Source: Cypionkella sp. (lineage in GTDB: Bacteria; Pseudomonadota; Alphaproteobacteria; Rhodobacterales; Rhodobacteraceae). From it: a DNA stretch of 64,000 nucleotides. Below, in pieces: positions 33,661 through 43,479 of this stretch; the stretch's first letter is position 1; every line of letters starts with the position of its first letter. A program made the translations under genes and the position numbers. Location: contig NZ_JAUSBA010000050.1 of the NCBI RefSeq assembly GCF_030652235.1, positions 1-64,000 on the forward strand. The letters run 5' to 3'. The notes below the pieces were generated by a model. It made no database searches. It saw only the letters and a program-made list of their open reading frames with translations, and had not been told where the DNA came from.

Positions 33661-34809
33661 ATGCGGATTTCTATGCTTTCAGCGGCGCTTGTGGCGGCAT
33701 TGGTCGGCTACGGCTCTACCATCGCCCTCGTGCTTTCCGCCGCCGCCGCCCTCGGTGCCAGCCCCGCGCAAACCGCCAGCTGGGTGTTCGCAATCTGCAT
33801 CGCCAAGGCGGCAGGCTCGGCCTATCTCAGCTATGCCCACCGCATCCCCGTCGTGCTGGCATGGTCCACCCCCGGCGCCGCGCTGATCGCCGCCACCAGC
33901 GGAATCAGCATGGCCGAGGCTGTGGGTGCGTTCGCGCTCGCAGGCGTACTGATCGCCCTCACCGGAGCCTTGCGCCCGTTGGGTCGCCTCGTCGCGCTGA
34001 TACCGGACGGCGTCGCTGCCGGAATGCTCGCAGGCGTGCTCTTGCCGTTCTGCCTGAAGGGCAGCCTCGCCGCCCAAAGCCTGCCCGGCTCGGTGCTGCC
34101 GATGATCGCTATCTTCTTGGCGGTCAGGCTGAAAAACCCCGCCCTTGCGGTGCTGGCGGCGCTGGCCACCGGGCTGATCCTTGCCTTCGCGACCGGGGCA
34201 GCACACCTGCCACAGCTTGCCCTACCGCTGCCGACCCTCACGTTCATCCCGCCCGCGTTCCGGCTGGATGTGCTGCTCGGCCTTGGCCTGCCGCTGTATC
34301 TGGTGACGATGGCCTCGCAAAACCTGCCCGGTTTCGCCACCCTGCGCGCCGCCGGATACGAACCGCCCGTCGGTGCCGCCCTGATCACCACCGGCGGGAT
34401 TTCTGCCGTCGCAGGCCTGTTTGGCGCGCATACCGTCAGCATGGCCGCGATCACGGCGGCGATTTGTCTGGGCGACGACACCCACCCCGACCGCAACCAG
34501 CGCTGGAAGGTCGGTCTGATCTACGCCGGGTTCTGGGTCATGCTGGGCTTGCTTGGGCCGGTGATCCTGCCGATTCTGGCGGCCCTGCCGCCCGCGCTGA
34601 TGATAGCATTGGTCGCTTTGGCGCTGCTCGGCCCCCTGATGGGCGCGCTGACCGGAGCGTTCACCCCACCGCACACCCGCTTTGCCGCGACGGTGACGCT
34701 CGCCACCACCGCCTCGGGCGTCGCCGCGTTTGGGATTGGTGCGGCGTTCTGGGGCTTGCTGGCAGGTCTGGCCGTTTACACATTAGAGCGGTTGAAGAAA
34801 AATCCGTGA
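33661..34809 (+). CDS. BenE-family benzoate/H+ symporter-like transporter
   Basis: The 382-aa protein has about 11-12 hydrophobic segments and BenE-type motifs: VVLAWSTPGAALIA near residue 65, LGLPLYLVTMASQNLPGFATLRAAGYEPP in the middle, and FGAHTVSMAAITAAICLGDDTHPDRNQRW. The family moves benzoate or related anions with protons across the inner membrane. No benzoate degradation genes are present, so the substrate is open. The start at 33661 lies 65 bp after the last sRNA hairpin. Confidence 0.85.
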   Translation: MRISMLSAALVAALVGYGSTIALVLSAAAALGASPAQTASWVFAICIAKAAGSAYLSYAHRIPVVLAWSTPGAALIAATSGISMAEAVGAFALAGVLIALTGALRPLGRLVALIPDGVAAGMLAGVLLPFCLKGSLAAQSLPGSVLPMIAIFLAVRLKNPALAVLAALATGLILAFATGAAHLPQLALPLPTLTFIPPAFRLDVLLGLGLPLYLVTMASQNLPGFATLRAAGYEPPVGAALITTGGISAVAGLFGAHTVSMAAITAAICLGDDTHPDRNQRWKVGLIYAGFWVMLGLLGPVILPILAALPPALMIALVALALLGPLMGALTGAFTPPHTRFAATVTLATTASGVAAFGIGAAFWGLLAGLAVYTLERLKKNP

Positions 34810-34887
34810 CGCCGCCGCCAGATCGAAATTCGAGCCGAATTTCGTGCCGGAATTTTTCAAATTCCGCCCGGCTTGACCCGGTCTGCC

Positions 34888-37320
34888 CTAAAACGGCACG
34901 TCATCGACCTGATGCGCGGGCACCACCCAGCGCGCCACGATCATCTTCGATCCGGCATGATCAAATTCGATGCTCAGCTTATCGCCCTCAATCCCGATGA
35001 TCTCGCCATAGCCAAACTTGGTGTGAAACACCCGGTCGCCGATGACGTAGGAAGACACCGCCTGCGCATCAATCGTCACATTGCGCGCCTCACGCGGTTG
35101 GCTGACCCCACGCTGCGCCGAGCGGTCCTGCATCCGCTTCCAGCCCGGCGAGTTATAGACATCCGCCTTCACCGCCCGATCTTCCAGCGCCGCACCGAAA
35201 GACGGGGCCGCGGCCCCATAGCCACCGCGATGCAGGCTAGGTGGCGTCAGCACCTCGACGTGCTTTTCGGGCAATTCGTCAATGAAACGGCTGGGCAGCT
35301 GGCTTTGCCACTGGCCATAGACCCGACGGTTTGAGGCAAAGGAAATCGTGCAAAGCTCCTCCGCCCGCGTGATGCCGACATAGGCCAGACGGCGTTCTTC
35401 CTCCAAGCCCTTCTTACCCGACTCGTCCATCGAGCGTTGGCTGGGGAACAAGCCATCCTCCCAACCGGGCAGAAAAACCACCGGGAATTCCAATCCCTTG
35501 GCGGCGTGCAGCGTCATGATCGACACTTTCTCCGCCGCTTCCTCGTTGTCGTTCTCCATGATTAGGCTGACATGTTCGAGAAAGCCTTGCAGGCTGTCGA
35601 ACTGCTCCAACGCCTTCACCAGTTCTTTCAGGTTCTCCAACCGCCCCGGCGCTTCCGGCGTTTTGTCGTTCTGCCACATCGAGACATAGCCGGATTCCTC
35701 CAGAATAACCTCGGCCAGCCGCACATGGCTGAGATCATTGGCAGGCGGCGTATCCGGCAGCATCGGCTCGATCAGCGCATCTTCGGGCGGCACAATCCGC
35801 GCGCCGGTCAAAGCCGCGTGCCAGCGATCGACGCCTTCAACAAAGCCGCGCAACTGCCCGGCCCCCTTGCCGCCAATGCCACCGCGCGCCACCAGACTGC
35901 GCGCGCCATCCAGCAACGGCAGCGCCTGCCCGCGCGCCTCGCGTTGAATATCCTGCTGCGCTTTGTCGCCAAGCCCGCGCTTGGGCAGGTTCACCACGCG
36001 TTCAAACGCCAGATCATCCTCCGGCGAGACCGCCAACCGGAAATACGCCATCGCATCGCGAATCTCCTGCCGCTCGTAGAACCGAGGCCCGCCAATCACC
36101 CGATACGGCAGCCCGATGGTCAAAAACCGATCCTCAAACGCCCGCATTTGGTGCGACGCCCGCACCAGAATCGCCATGCCGTCCAGTGAGGTCGCTTCAA
36201 TCCCGCGTCGCCCGCGCTGTGCGGCCTCAATTTCCTCGCCGATCCAGCGGGCTTCTTCTTCGCCATCCCAATGGCCGATCAGCCGCACTTTCTCCCCTTG
36301 TGCTCCCGCCGTCCACAGCGTCTTGCCCAAACGGTCGGCATTGGCTGCGATGATCCCCGAGGCAGCCGCCAGAATATGCGCCGTCGAGCGGTAATTCTGC
36401 TCCAATCGCACCACTTTCGCGCCGGGAAAATCCTTCTCAAACCGCAGGATGTTGCCCACTTCGGCGCCGCGCCAGCCGTAGATCGACTGATCATCATCGC
36501 CAACGCAGCAGATATTCCGATGCCCCTGCGCCAGCAGCCGCAGCCACAGATATTGCGCGACGTTGGTGTCTTGGTATTCGTCGACGAGGATATATTTGAA
36601 CCAGCGCTGATACTGCGCCAGCACGTCCTGATGCTTCTGGAAAATCACCACGCAATGCAGCAGCAGATCGCCGAAATCGGTGGCGTTCAGGGTGCGCAGA
36701 CGCTCTTGATACTGCGCATACAACTCCGTGCCACGATTGTTATAAGCCGAGGCTTCCGACGATGGCACCCGGTCCGGCGTCATCGCCCGGTTCTTCCAGC
36801 TGTCAATCATGCTGGCCAGCATCCGCGCAGGCCAGCGTTTTTCGTCAATATTCGCCGCCGCAATTAACTGCTTCAGCAGCCGCAACTGATCATCGGTATC
36901 CAGAATGGTGAAGTTGCTCTTTAACCCCACCAGTTCGGCATGACGGCGCAATATCTTCACCGACAGCGAGTGAAACGTGCCCATCCACGCCATGCCCTCG
37001 GCGACATCGCCCAGCAAGCGCCCGACCCGCAGCTTCATCTCGCGCGCGGCCTTGTTGGTAAACGTCACCGACAAAATCTCACGCGGGGTTGCCTTGCCCA
37101 TGTTCAGCAAGTGCACGATGCGCGAGGTCAGCGCCTTGGTTTTCCCCGTCCCAGCCCCCGCCAGCATCAGCACCGGGCCATCCAAAGCCTCCACCGCCTC
37201 GCGCTGCGCCGGGTTCAGATCATCCAGATAGGGCGCAGGCCGCGCCGCACCACGGCCAAGGGCGCGCTGTGACAGCGGCACCGCTGCCGCGAAAGCATCT
37301 TCGTCATCCGTCCAGTTCAT
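34888..37320 (-). CDS. DNA helicase UvrD/PcrA
   Basis: The 810-aa superfamily-1A helicase unwinds DNA 3'-5' in mismatch and nucleotide excision repair. Visible are the Q-motif DLNPAQREAVEAL, Walker A GAGTGKTKAL (about residues 55-64), LSVTFTNKAAREM, the DEYQDTN box, DDDQSIYGWRGAE, RLEQNYRST, TLHAAKGLEF and VGITRAE. The C-terminal tail (about 720-810) is of the UvrD/PcrA type with FGYGEIIGIEGDKLSIEFDHAGSK. A LexA-type box lies 41 bp upstream of the start. Confidence 0.93.
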   Translation of the reverse strand: MNWTDDEDAFAAAVPLSQRALGRGAARPAPYLDDLNPAQREAVEALDGPVLMLAGAGTGKTKALTSRIVHLLNMGKATPREILSVTFTNKAAREMKLRVGRLLGDVAEGMAWMGTFHSLSVKILRRHAELVGLKSNFTILDTDDQLRLLKQLIAAANIDEKRWPARMLASMIDSWKNRAMTPDRVPSSEASAYNNRGTELYAQYQERLRTLNATDFGDLLLHCVVIFQKHQDVLAQYQRWFKYILVDEYQDTNVAQYLWLRLLAQGHRNICCVGDDDQSIYGWRGAEVGNILRFEKDFPGAKVVRLEQNYRSTAHILAAASGIIAANADRLGKTLWTAGAQGEKVRLIGHWDGEEEARWIGEEIEAAQRGRRGIEATSLDGMAILVRASHQMRAFEDRFLTIGLPYRVIGGPRFYERQEIRDAMAYFRLAVSPEDDLAFERVVNLPKRGLGDKAQQDIQREARGQALPLLDGARSLVARGGIGGKGAGQLRGFVEGVDRWHAALTGARIVPPEDALIEPMLPDTPPANDLSHVRLAEVILEESGYVSMWQNDKTPEAPGRLENLKELVKALEQFDSLQGFLEHVSLIMENDNEEAAEKVSIMTLHAAKGLEFPVVFLPGWEDGLFPSQRSMDESGKKGLEEERRLAYVGITRAEELCTISFASNRRVYGQWQSQLPSRFIDELPEKHVEVLTPPSLHRGGYGAAAPSFGAALEDRAVKADVYNSPGWKRMQDRSAQRGVSQPREARNVTIDAQAVSSYVIGDRVFHTKFGYGEIIGIEGDKLSIEFDHAGSKMIVARWVVPAHQVDDVPF

Positions 37321-37644
37321 AGAGCCAACCTATCGCGGTTCTTGCCCGAGATAAAGCAGTGTTCCCGCATTGTTCACAGGAAACTTTCGCGCCAGTTTTG
37401 TTGAAACAGCGAGCTGATTTTCACCAGCCTGCACAATCGCTAGGCCAATCCGCGCCCGAAAGCCCGCGCCATTCAAAAACCGCCCATTTTTCAGGCAAAG
37501 AATCGTCCTATCCGCAACAGTCGAATGTTAGCGCCGATCATATCGCAAATCTGTCATATCATGGCGTTTCCGCCCCTTGCGCTGCACCGCAGCACGGCTA
37601 GTGTCGGCCTGACAAGCCCCTTCTCCCGCTGCCCGGAGTCTCGC
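37321..37644. other. Gene-free divergent region between uvrD and pyc
   Basis: This 324-bp gap carries the LexA box for uvrD at 37361-37375. The rest must hold the uvrD and pyruvate carboxylase promoters. The ORF extending upstream of pyc to 37525 is non-conserved leader sequence. I see no further structured element. Confidence 0.5.
37361..37375. promoter_or_regulatory. LexA (SOS) box upstream of uvrD
   Basis: GTTC-CCGCATT-GTTC is an exact match to the alphaproteobacterial LexA operator GTTC-N7-GTTC (known from Rhodobacter and Caulobacter). It lies 41 bp before the uvrD start, where it can repress transcription until DNA damage. Confidence 0.7.
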
Positions 37645-40600
37645 ATGACCGAATTCAAGAAAATCCTGATCGCCAATCGCGGCGAAATCGCGATCCGCGT
37701 GATGCGGGCTGCCAATGAGATGGGCAAAAAGACCGTCGCCGTCTATGCCGAGGAAGATAAGCTCAGCCTGCACCGTTTCAAGGCGGACGAGGCGTATTTG
37801 ATCGGCGAAGGCCTGTCGCCTGTCGGTGCCTATCTGTCGATCCCCGAAATCATCCGGGTGGCGCGGGCTTGCGGCGCTGATGCGATCCATCCGGGCTATG
37901 GCTTGCTGTCGGAAAACCCGGATTTCGTCGATGCCTGCGATCAGGCTGGCATCACTTTTATCGGCCCAAAAGCCGACACCATGCGCGCCTTGGGTGATAA
38001 GGCCTCCGCCCGTCGCGTCGCCATGGCCGCAGGCGTTCCGGTTATTCCGGCCACCGAAGTCTTGGGCGATGATTTTGACGCCATCAAGAAAGAGGCCGCC
38101 GCGGTCGGCTACCCATTGATGCTGAAAGCCAGCTGGGGCGGCGGCGGTCGCGGCATGCGCCCGATTCTGTCAGAATCCGAGCTGGTCGATAAGGTCCGCG
38201 AAGGCCGTCGTGAGGCCGAAGCCGCCTTTGGCAACGGCGAGGGCTATCTGGAAAAGATGATCATCCGCGCGCGGCACGTCGAGGTGCAGATCCTTGGCGA
38301 CAAGCATGGCGCGATCTACCACCTCTATGAACGTGATTGCACCGTACAGCGCCGTAACCAGAAGGTCGTCGAACGCGCGCCCGCCCCCTACCTCACCGGT
38401 GCCCAACGCGCCGAGGTGTGCGATCTGGGCCGCCGCATCTGCGCCTATGTCGGCTATGAATGTGCTGGTACCGTCGAATTCCTGATGGATATGGACAACC
38501 AGCAGTTCTATTTCATCGAGGTCAACCCCCGCGTTCAGGTCGAGCATACCGTCACCGAACAAGTCACCGGCATCGACATCGTGCAAGCACAAATCCTGAT
38601 CGCCGAGGGTAAAACCCTGGCCGAGGCCACCGGAAAGGCCAATCAGGAAGAAATCCACCTCACCGGCCACGCGCTGCAATGCCGTGTCACCACCGAAGAC
38701 CCACAGAACAACTTCATCCCGGATTATGGCCGGCTGACCGCGTACCGTTCGGCCACCGGCAACGGCATCCGTCTGGATGGTGGCACGGCTTACGCAGGCG
38801 GCGTGATCACCCGCTATTACGATTCGCTGCTGGTGAAAGTCACCGCCACCGCCCAGACCCCCACCGCCGCCATCCGCCGGATGGACCGGGCCTTGCGCGA
38901 ATTCCGTATTCGCGGGGTGTCGACCAACATCGAGTTTGTGATCAACTTGCTGAAGCACCCGACCTTCCTCGATGACACCTACACCACCAAATTCATCGAC
39001 ACGACGCCAGAGCTGTTCCAGTTCAAGAAGCGCCGCGACCGGGCCACCAAAATCCTGACCTATATCGCCGATATCACCGTCAACGGGCATCCAGAAACCG
39101 CGGGGCGCACCAAACCCCATGCCGAAGCGCGCACGCCAAAAGCCCCGAAGGCATTGGGCGAGCCTGCAATGGGCACCCGCAACCTGCTGGAACAACACGG
39201 CCCGCAGGCTGTCGCCGACTGGATGGGCAAACAGCAAAAGCTGCTGCTGACCGACACCACGATGCGCGACGGCCACCAATCCCTGCTGGCCACCCGGATG
39301 CGCTCGATCGACATGATCAAGGTCGCGCCCGCCTATGCCGCCAACCTGCCACAGCTTTTCAGCGTCGAATGTTGGGGCGGGGCCACTTTCGACGTGGCCT
39401 ACCGCTTCCTGCAAGAATGCCCGTGGCAACGCCTGCGCGATCTGCGCGCGCTGATGCCGAATGTGATGACGCAGATGCTGCTGCGTGCGTCCAATGGCGT
39501 CGGCTACACCAACTATCCCGACAACGTGGTGCAAGCGTTCGTCAAACAAGCCGCCAGCACGGGCGTCGATGTGTTCCGGGTATTCGACTCCTTGAACTGG
39601 GTCGAAAACATGCGCGTCGCGATGGATGCGGTGATTGAGGCGGGCAAAGTCTGCGAAGGCACCGTCTGCTATACTGGCGATATGCTTGACCCCAATCGCG
39701 CCAAATACGATCTGAAATACTATGTCGATACCGCCAAACAGTTGAAAGCCGCAGGCGCGCATGTGCTGGGCTTGAAGGATATGGCGGGCCTGTTGAAACC
39801 CGCCGCCGCCAAACAACTGATCAAAACCCTAAAGCAAGAGGTCGGCCTGCCGATCCACTTCCACACTCATGACACCAGCGGCGCGGCAGCGGCGACGATC
39901 ATGGCGGCCTCAGATGCAGGCGTCGATTGCGTCGATGCGGCGATGGATGCGTTTTCGGGCGGCACCTCGCAGCCCTGCCTCGGCTCCATTGTCGAAGCCT
40001 TGCGCCATACCGACCGCGATACGGGGCTGGATATGGCCGCGATCCGGCAAATCTCAAACTATTGGGAAGCGGTGCGCGGCCAATATGCGGCGTTTGAATC
40101 CGGCATCCCTGCCCCCGCCTCGGAAGTCTATCTGCACGAGATGCCCGGCGGCCAGTTCACCAACCTGAAAGCCCAAGCCCGCTCGCTGGGGCTGGAGGAA
40201 CGCTGGCACGAGGTCGCGCAGACCTATGCCGATGTGAACCAGATGTTCGGCGATATCGTCAAAGTCACGCCGTCGTCGAAAGTTGTCGGCGACATGGCGC
40301 TGATGATGGTGTCTCAAGGTCTGACCCGCGCGCAGGTCGAAGACCCGAAGGTCGAGGTGGCCTTCCCGGATTCGGTGATTGATATGCTGAAAGGCAATCT
40401 TGGCCAACCGCATGGCGGCTGGCCCGCAGGGATTTCCAAGAAGGTGCTGAAGGGCGAAACGGCCTCTACCGCCCGTCCGGGTGAAAGCTTGGCCCCGGTT
40501 GATCTGGAAGCAGTGCGCGCGAAACTGTCTGAAGAACTCGGCGGCTTCAAGATCGACGACGAGGATCTGAACGGCTATCTGATGTATCCCAAGGTGTTCC

Positions 40601-41085
40601 TTGATTACATGGGCCGCCACAAAGCCTATGGCCCGGTGCGCACCCTGCCGACGCGGACGTTCTTCTACGGCATGGCCCCCGGCGAAGAAATCACCGCCGA
40701 GATTGACCCCGGCAAAAAGTTGGAAATCCGTCTGCAAGCGGTGGGGGAAACCACCGACGACGGCGAAGTGAAGGTGTTCTTTGAGCTGAACGGTCAGCCC
40801 CGCGTGATCAAGGTGGCGAACCGCGCGATCAAAGCGAAAGTTGCGGCCAAGCCGAAAGCCGTTGAGGGCAATCCGGGCCATATCGGGGCGCCGATGCCCG
40901 GCTCGATTGCCTCTGTTGCTGTGGTGGCGGGGCAAAAGGTAAACGCGGGCGATCTATTGCTGACCATCGAGGCGATGAAGATGGAAACCGGGATTCATGC
41001 CGACCGCGCCGCTGTGGTCAAAGCGCTGCATGTGCAGCCGGGCAGCCAGATCGACGCCAAGGATCTGTTGGTCGAGTTGGAGTGA
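37645..41085 (+). CDS. pyc: Pyruvate carboxylase
   Basis: The 1146-aa biotin enzyme makes oxaloacetate from pyruvate, bicarbonate and ATP. Domains in order: biotin carboxylase (about 1-455; IANRGEIAIRVMRAANEMGKK, HPGYGLLSENP, KASWGGGGRGMR, EVNPRVQVEHTVTE), carboxyltransferase (about 540-840; LLTDTTMRDGHQSLLATRMRS, metal-binding FHTHDTSG), tetramerisation region, and biotin carboxyl carrier domain with K1112 in EAMKMET. Single-chain form of normal length. ATG at 37645 gives the conserved MTEFKKILIANRGE start. Confidence 0.96.
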   Translation: MTEFKKILIANRGEIAIRVMRAANEMGKKTVAVYAEEDKLSLHRFKADEAYLIGEGLSPVGAYLSIPEIIRVARACGADAIHPGYGLLSENPDFVDACDQAGITFIGPKADTMRALGDKASARRVAMAAGVPVIPATEVLGDDFDAIKKEAAAVGYPLMLKASWGGGGRGMRPILSESELVDKVREGRREAEAAFGNGEGYLEKMIIRARHVEVQILGDKHGAIYHLYERDCTVQRRNQKVVERAPAPYLTGAQRAEVCDLGRRICAYVGYECAGTVEFLMDMDNQQFYFIEVNPRVQVEHTVTEQVTGIDIVQAQILIAEGKTLAEATGKANQEEIHLTGHALQCRVTTEDPQNNFIPDYGRLTAYRSATGNGIRLDGGTAYAGGVITRYYDSLLVKVTATAQTPTAAIRRMDRALREFRIRGVSTNIEFVINLLKHPTFLDDTYTTKFIDTTPELFQFKKRRDRATKILTYIADITVNGHPETAGRTKPHAEARTPKAPKALGEPAMGTRNLLEQHGPQAVADWMGKQQKLLLTDTTMRDGHQSLLATRMRSIDMIKVAPAYAANLPQLFSVECWGGATFDVAYRFLQECPWQRLRDLRALMPNVMTQMLLRASNGVGYTNYPDNVVQAFVKQAASTGVDVFRVFDSLNWVENMRVAMDAVIEAGKVCEGTVCYTGDMLDPNRAKYDLKYYVDTAKQLKAAGAHVLGLKDMAGLLKPAAAKQLIKTLKQEVGLPIHFHTHDTSGAAAATIMAASDAGVDCVDAAMDAFSGGTSQPCLGSIVEALRHTDRDTGLDMAAIRQISNYWEAVRGQYAAFESGIPAPASEVYLHEMPGGQFTNLKAQARSLGLEERWHEVAQTYADVNQMFGDIVKVTPSSKVVGDMALMMVSQGLTRAQVEDPKVEVAFPDSVIDMLKGNLGQPHGGWPAGISKKVLKGETASTARPGESLAPVDLEAVRAKLSEELGGFKIDDEDLNGYLMYPKVFLDYMGRHKAYGPVRTLPTRTFFYGMAPGEEITAEIDPGKKLEIRLQAVGETTDDGEVKVFFELNGQPRVIKVANRAIKAKVAAKPKAVEGNPGHIGAPMPGSIASVAVVAGQKVNAGDLLLTIEAMKMETGIHADRAAVVKALHVQPGSQIDAKDLLVELE

Positions 41086-41124
41086 GCCAAACCGATTTTT
41101 GATAAAAATCGTGGTCCCATACAT

Positions 41125-41153
41125 GAAACCCCCGCGCCAGATGGTGCGGGGTT
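41125..41153 (+). terminator. Terminator after pyc
   Basis: AAACCCC and GGGGTTT arms around CGCGCC/GGTGC form a GC-rich stem with an AGAT loop, about 40 bp after the pyc stop. A second small stem (GATTTTT-GAT-AAAAATC, 41092-41108) precedes it. Confidence 0.6.
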
Positions 41154-41217
41154 TATGCGTTCAATCGTTAAGAAAGTCTGAATTTCGACTTGCAAGCTGT
41201 TGATATTGAAGCATATT

Positions 41218-41239
41218 AAAAAGGTCCCGAGTTGGGACC
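41218..41239 (-). terminator. Terminator after phnA
   Basis: On the minus strand GGTCCCAACTCGGGACC is followed by TTTTT. It begins a few bases past the phnA stop. The 17-nt hairpin is identical to the one at 52636-52652. Confidence 0.8.
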
Positions 41240-41242
41240 GCC

Positions 41243-41764
41243 CTAAATCTTCTTCACAAACGCGGTCAAGATCACGATCCGCTGATCCTCAACCCGGCCT
41301 TCAATCTGCTCGGGATTATCCGCCACCAAAGAAATCCGCCGCACTGCCGTGCCGCGTTTGGCGGTGAAATTCGCGCCTTTCACCACCAGATCCTTGATCA
41401 ACATCACCGAATCGCCGTGGGCCAGCAAAACCCCATTGCTGTCGCGATGCTCGACACTGGCCGCAACTTCCGTCCACCCCTGCACCTCATCCGACAACAC
41501 CATGCCCTCGCGCGCCTCGACCGCCCAAGGTTCGGCCAACTGCCCCAGCTTGCGCCAGACCGCCAGTTGCACCGCAGGCTCTACCGACCAAGCCGCGCCC
41601 TCAAGGCAGCGCCAATGCGAAGCATCAGCGGGCACATCCTCGCGACAGGCGGGGCAAAGAGCCACTTCACCCGCAGGCGGCACATCGACCGCAGCCAGAT
41701 CGGCGGCAGCGCCACAGAATTCGCACGCATTGCCCGCGCGGGCCAGAAGATCGGAAAGTGCCAT
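41243..41764 (-). CDS. PhnA/YjdM-family zinc-ribbon protein
   Basis: The 173-aa protein has an N-terminal Cys pair region (CEFCGAAADL and CPACREDV, about residues 14-45) and a C-terminal PhnA domain with HGDSVMLIKDLVVKGANFTAKRGTAVRRISLVADNPEQIEG. PhnA proteins are named for phosphonate loci but their function is not established; the C-terminal fold is SH3-like. Start at 41764 (MALSDLLARAGN) is chosen over 41821. The gene is followed by a good terminator and stands alone. Confidence 0.85.
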   Translation of the reverse strand: MALSDLLARAGNACEFCGAAADLAAVDVPPAGEVALCPACREDVPADASHWRCLEGAAWSVEPAVQLAVWRKLGQLAEPWAVEAREGMVLSDEVQGWTEVAASVEHRDSNGVLLAHGDSVMLIKDLVVKGANFTAKRGTAVRRISLVADNPEQIEGRVEDQRIVILTAFVKKI

Positions 41765-41829
41765 GATATGTCCTTTGGTTTCCCCAGCCCTAGACCCCGC
41801 GTCCGGCAAAGGCCAGCGCAAAGCGGCGG

Positions 41830-42777
41830 CTAAAGCACCCGCAGCGTCTCACCCAGCCAAGGCCATTCCGCCTGCGCAGGCGCAACGATCTGCGCCGCGA
41901 TCAGGCCGCGCAGACGGCTGGCGATCTGCCGGGGCATGTCGCGCAGCACGCCTTCACGCGCGGAAAGCGAGAGGGTGCGTTGCAAGGGTTCAAACGGCGG
42001 CGGGGCCACATCAATCTGGCGATGAAAGCGTGCGGCGTGGTGCAAGGCCAAGGGCGGCAAGATCGTCCAGCCCTGCCCGCCCGCCACCATCGCCAAGATC
42101 GCATGATAGCTGTCCAATTCAAACCGATGCGCCAGCCGCAGGTTTTGCCGTGCCAGATGGCCCGCGATCTGACGGCCCATCACATGCCGCGCGGTATATT
42201 GGATCAGCGGCAGATCTGTATGGCTGCGACCTTTCGGGGTCACGGCGAGGAAGGGTTCGGCGAGCAAAGGATGCACCTCGCGCCAGCCTTGGTCGGCGGT
42301 GTCGGAATCCAGATCGGCGGCCACCACGATGTCAAGCGAGCGGCTTTCAAGCTGATCAAGCAGGCGGTGGCTGGCCCCGGTTTCCAAGAGGAACCGACAG
42401 CCTTTGAGCTCGCCCGCCAAGGCTGACAGCAGGCTGGGCGTCACCTCGGCGTCGAAATCTTCGATCATGCCAAGCCGCAACGTGGTCAGGCCCGACAGAT
42501 CAGCCACCGCCAGATCAGCACGGGCCTCGGCCTCGGCATTCAGGATGGTTTGAGCGTGGCGACGAAACATCGCGCCCGCAGGCGTCAACCGCATCGGACG
42601 GGCGGAGCGATCCAGCAGCACGGCGGCGAGCGCGGTTTCAAGCCCGGTCAACTGCTGACTGATCGCCGAGGGGCTGACCCCTAAGCGTTTCGCAGCCGCA
42701 GAAATCGCGCCCTCTTCGGCGACGGCGAGGAAGACCTCAATCCCCCAAAGCGTGACGCGACCCTGTTGTTCTGCCAT
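41830..42777 (-). CDS. LysR-family transcriptional regulator
   Basis: The 315-aa protein has a LysR winged helix (VTLWGIEVFLAVAEEGAISAAAKRLGVSPSAISQQLTGLE, about residues 8-46) and an effector domain (about 95-300). The target cannot be told. It is on the same strand downstream of phaR with a 15-bp gap, so it could be read from the PHA locus, but no functional link is visible. Confidence 0.85.
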   Translation of the reverse strand: MAEQQGRVTLWGIEVFLAVAEEGAISAAAKRLGVSPSAISQQLTGLETALAAVLLDRSARPMRLTPAGAMFRRHAQTILNAEAEARADLAVADLSGLTTLRLGMIEDFDAEVTPSLLSALAGELKGCRFLLETGASHRLLDQLESRSLDIVVAADLDSDTADQGWREVHPLLAEPFLAVTPKGRSHTDLPLIQYTARHVMGRQIAGHLARQNLRLAHRFELDSYHAILAMVAGGQGWTILPPLALHHAARFHRQIDVAPPPFEPLQRTLSLSAREGVLRDMPRQIASRLRGLIAAQIVAPAQAEWPWLGETLRVL

Positions 42778-42792
42778 CTAAAGATTTGGCAT

Positions 42793-43347
42793 CTAAAGCT
42801 TCGACAGCTTTTTCTGCAGCTCGGCGAATTGCTTTTTGATCTCGGCCAGTTCCTCAGCCGGGTCTTGCGCAGCGTCTTCCTTGGCGGGGCCAGAGCCTGC
42901 CCACCCGGGCACCCCACCCATCATGGTTTTCATAAACGCTTCCTGCTGTTTGCGCATCAAATCAAACCCCGGCATCGCGGTCAGCGGGTTCGGGATGACG
43001 TTCATGTTTTCGATCACCTTGGTCGGGCCATCCCGCAGCATCTCAAAACTGGCGGCAAGGAATTGCGGCACCACGGATTGGATGTTGGTGGTGTAGCTGC
43101 GCACCAAGTCCGTCAACACATTGGTCGGCAGAACGGTGTCGCCCTTGGATTCATGCTCGGCGACGATCTGCAACAGATATTGCCGGGTCAGGTCATCACC
43201 GGATTTCAAATCAATAATCTGCACCTCGCGCCCAGCGCGGATGAAGCCTGCAATGTCTTCAAGGGTGACGTAATCAGAAGTCTCGGTATTATAGAGACGG
43301 CGGCTGGCATAGCGCTTGATCAGCAGCGGCTTAGCAGGTTCGGCCAT
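42793..43347 (-). CDS. phaR: Polyhydroxyalkanoate synthesis repressor PhaR
   Basis: The 184-aa protein starts with the PhaR DNA-binding domain (LLIKRYASRRLYNTETSDYVTLEDIAGFIRAG) followed by the PHB accumulation regulatory domain (about residues 70-115). The C terminus is a helical, Lys/Glu-rich tail. PhaR represses the phasin gene and its own gene and is released by binding to PHB granules. Two PhaR-type boxes lie upstream (43365-43400), in line with autoregulation. It is third after phaC and phaP. Confidence 0.93.
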   Translation of the reverse strand: MAEPAKPLLIKRYASRRLYNTETSDYVTLEDIAGFIRAGREVQIIDLKSGDDLTRQYLLQIVAEHESKGDTVLPTNVLTDLVRSYTTNIQSVVPQFLAASFEMLRDGPTKVIENMNVIPNPLTAMPGFDLMRKQQEAFMKTMMGGVPGWAGSGPAKEDAAQDPAEELAEIKKQFAELQKKLSKL

Positions 43348-43364
43348 AGTTCTCTCCCCAAGAT

Positions 43365-43400
43365 ATTGCAGTGCAGAGAAAGTCTAGGGCAGTGCAGCAT
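43365..43400. promoter_or_regulatory. PhaR-type boxes upstream of phaR
   Basis: ATTGCAGTGCAG (43365-43376) and GCAGTGCAGCAT (43389-43400) are 24 bp apart. They share the GCAGTGCAG core with the palindrome upstream of phaP. PhaR of Paracoccus binds TGC-rich sites of this kind. Confidence 0.6.
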
Positions 43401-43479
43401 AAAAAGAAAGGGCGGGCACAATGGCCCGCCCCATGCATCCCAAGCCAGGGAAGAAATCAGGATGCGCGATCCTTGCAGA

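Noticed and set aside
34826-34872. Terminator between benE-like gene and uvrD
   Set aside because: CGAAATTCG/CGAATTTCG and GGAATTT/AAATTCC form short stems, but there is no T run on either side; too weak to call.
38170-39816. 548-aa minus-strand ORF opposite pyruvate carboxylase
   Set aside because: No recognisable domain; fully antisense to conserved coding sequence.
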